From Canna indica (taxonomy: Eukaryota > Streptophyta > Magnoliopsida > Zingiberales > Cannaceae): DNA of 64,000 nt. This document shows positions 63,733 through 64,000 of this stretch, in pieces. A program made the position numbers and the translations under genes. The stretch lies in contig CP136890.1 in the NCBI GenBank assembly GCA_034359265.1, positions 92,157,501 through 92,221,500 on the forward strand, written 5' to 3'. The notes beneath the pieces are model-generated. The model had not been told where the DNA came from and made no database searches. It worked only from the letters and a program-made list of their open reading frames with translations. Every line of letters begins with the position of its first letter. Positions within the stretch are counted from its first letter, which is position 1.

Positions 63733-63784
<52 letters not shown>
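63733..63784. repeat. (AT)n microsatellite
   Basis: About 26 uninterrupted AT units. Confidence 0.95.
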
Positions 63785-63788
<4 letters not shown>

Positions 63789-64000
63789 TTTGATGTTGTA
63801 ATTAATATTGTTTGCTAAGTAGCAAGTAGTGTCTGTCCTGCCAATTGTGAGTAGCACAGTTGTGATAATATTTTGTATATTTTTTAAAAATTTAAAATTT
63901 AAACTCTAGTATGATCATCTATTGTGATTTTCTATCTTTATTTTTTTTTAAAGATGTCTCGAATCGATGGATACTAAGTTGGGACGAGATTGCATCCAAT

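Noticed and set aside
1..64000. CRISPR arrays, bacterial operons, tRNA or rRNA genes
   Set aside because: No spaced identical repeats of CRISPR type, no operon layout and no tRNA or rRNA pattern was found; the window is plant nuclear DNA.

Overview
This is a stretch of nuclear plant DNA. Genes are split by many GT-AG introns, intergenic DNA is very AT-rich, and there are many nested plant transposons. Three complete genes and one partial gene can be read at exon level. The AGO1 N-terminus (MVRKRRTE) and the moderate GC content of exons suggest a monocot that is not a grass. This is an inference; I cannot name the species.

Layout. 1-8.8 kb: a long gene on the minus strand for a canopy/saposin-like ER protein (eight exons seen, the rest lies left of the window), whose introns hold several DNA transposons. 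8.8-16.2 kb: repeats, including a truncated CACTA element (12054-14441) and a Mutator-like foldback element with a GC-rich interior (15163-16226). 16.2-22.6 kb: an AT-rich desert of decayed repeats. 24.1-37.9 kb: ARGONAUTE1 on the plus strand, 22 coding exons and 1074 aa, with a GC-rich promoter, a 5' UTR intron, a miR168 target site and an intact D-D-H catalytic triad. 38.2-41.9 kb: a class III-like sucrose synthase on the minus strand, 14 exons and 848 aa, tail-to-tail with AGO1. 45.2-48.3 kb: an INDETERMINATE-domain (IDD) zinc-finger transcription factor on the minus strand, 3 exons and 558 aa. 51.5-61.2 kb: a dead Ty1/Copia retrotransposon split by a small CACTA element (itself carrying a MITE) and by a 6.3 kb CACTA element with tnp2 and TNPA-like genes. 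61.2-64 kb: AT-rich intergenic DNA.

Main observation. The AGO1 intron between coding exons 10 and 11 holds an endogenous badnavirus fragment in sense orientation (about 31586-33360). It covers the coat-protein zinc-finger region and the aspartic protease, in one reading frame broken by a single stop codon. AGO1 is the main slicer of antiviral RNA silencing, so a viral sequence transcribed within its pre-mRNA is worth testing as a small-RNA source, a chimeric exon, or chance. Two other AGO1 introns carry foldback or hAT MITEs.

Other points. A Copia-plus-CACTA junction occurs twice (11878-14441 and about 54086-56772), which implies duplication of an already nested structure. Two introns, one in the sucrose synthase and one in the IDD gene, use GC instead of GT donors. 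All coordinates, splice sites and reading phases were worked out by hand; no database search was run.
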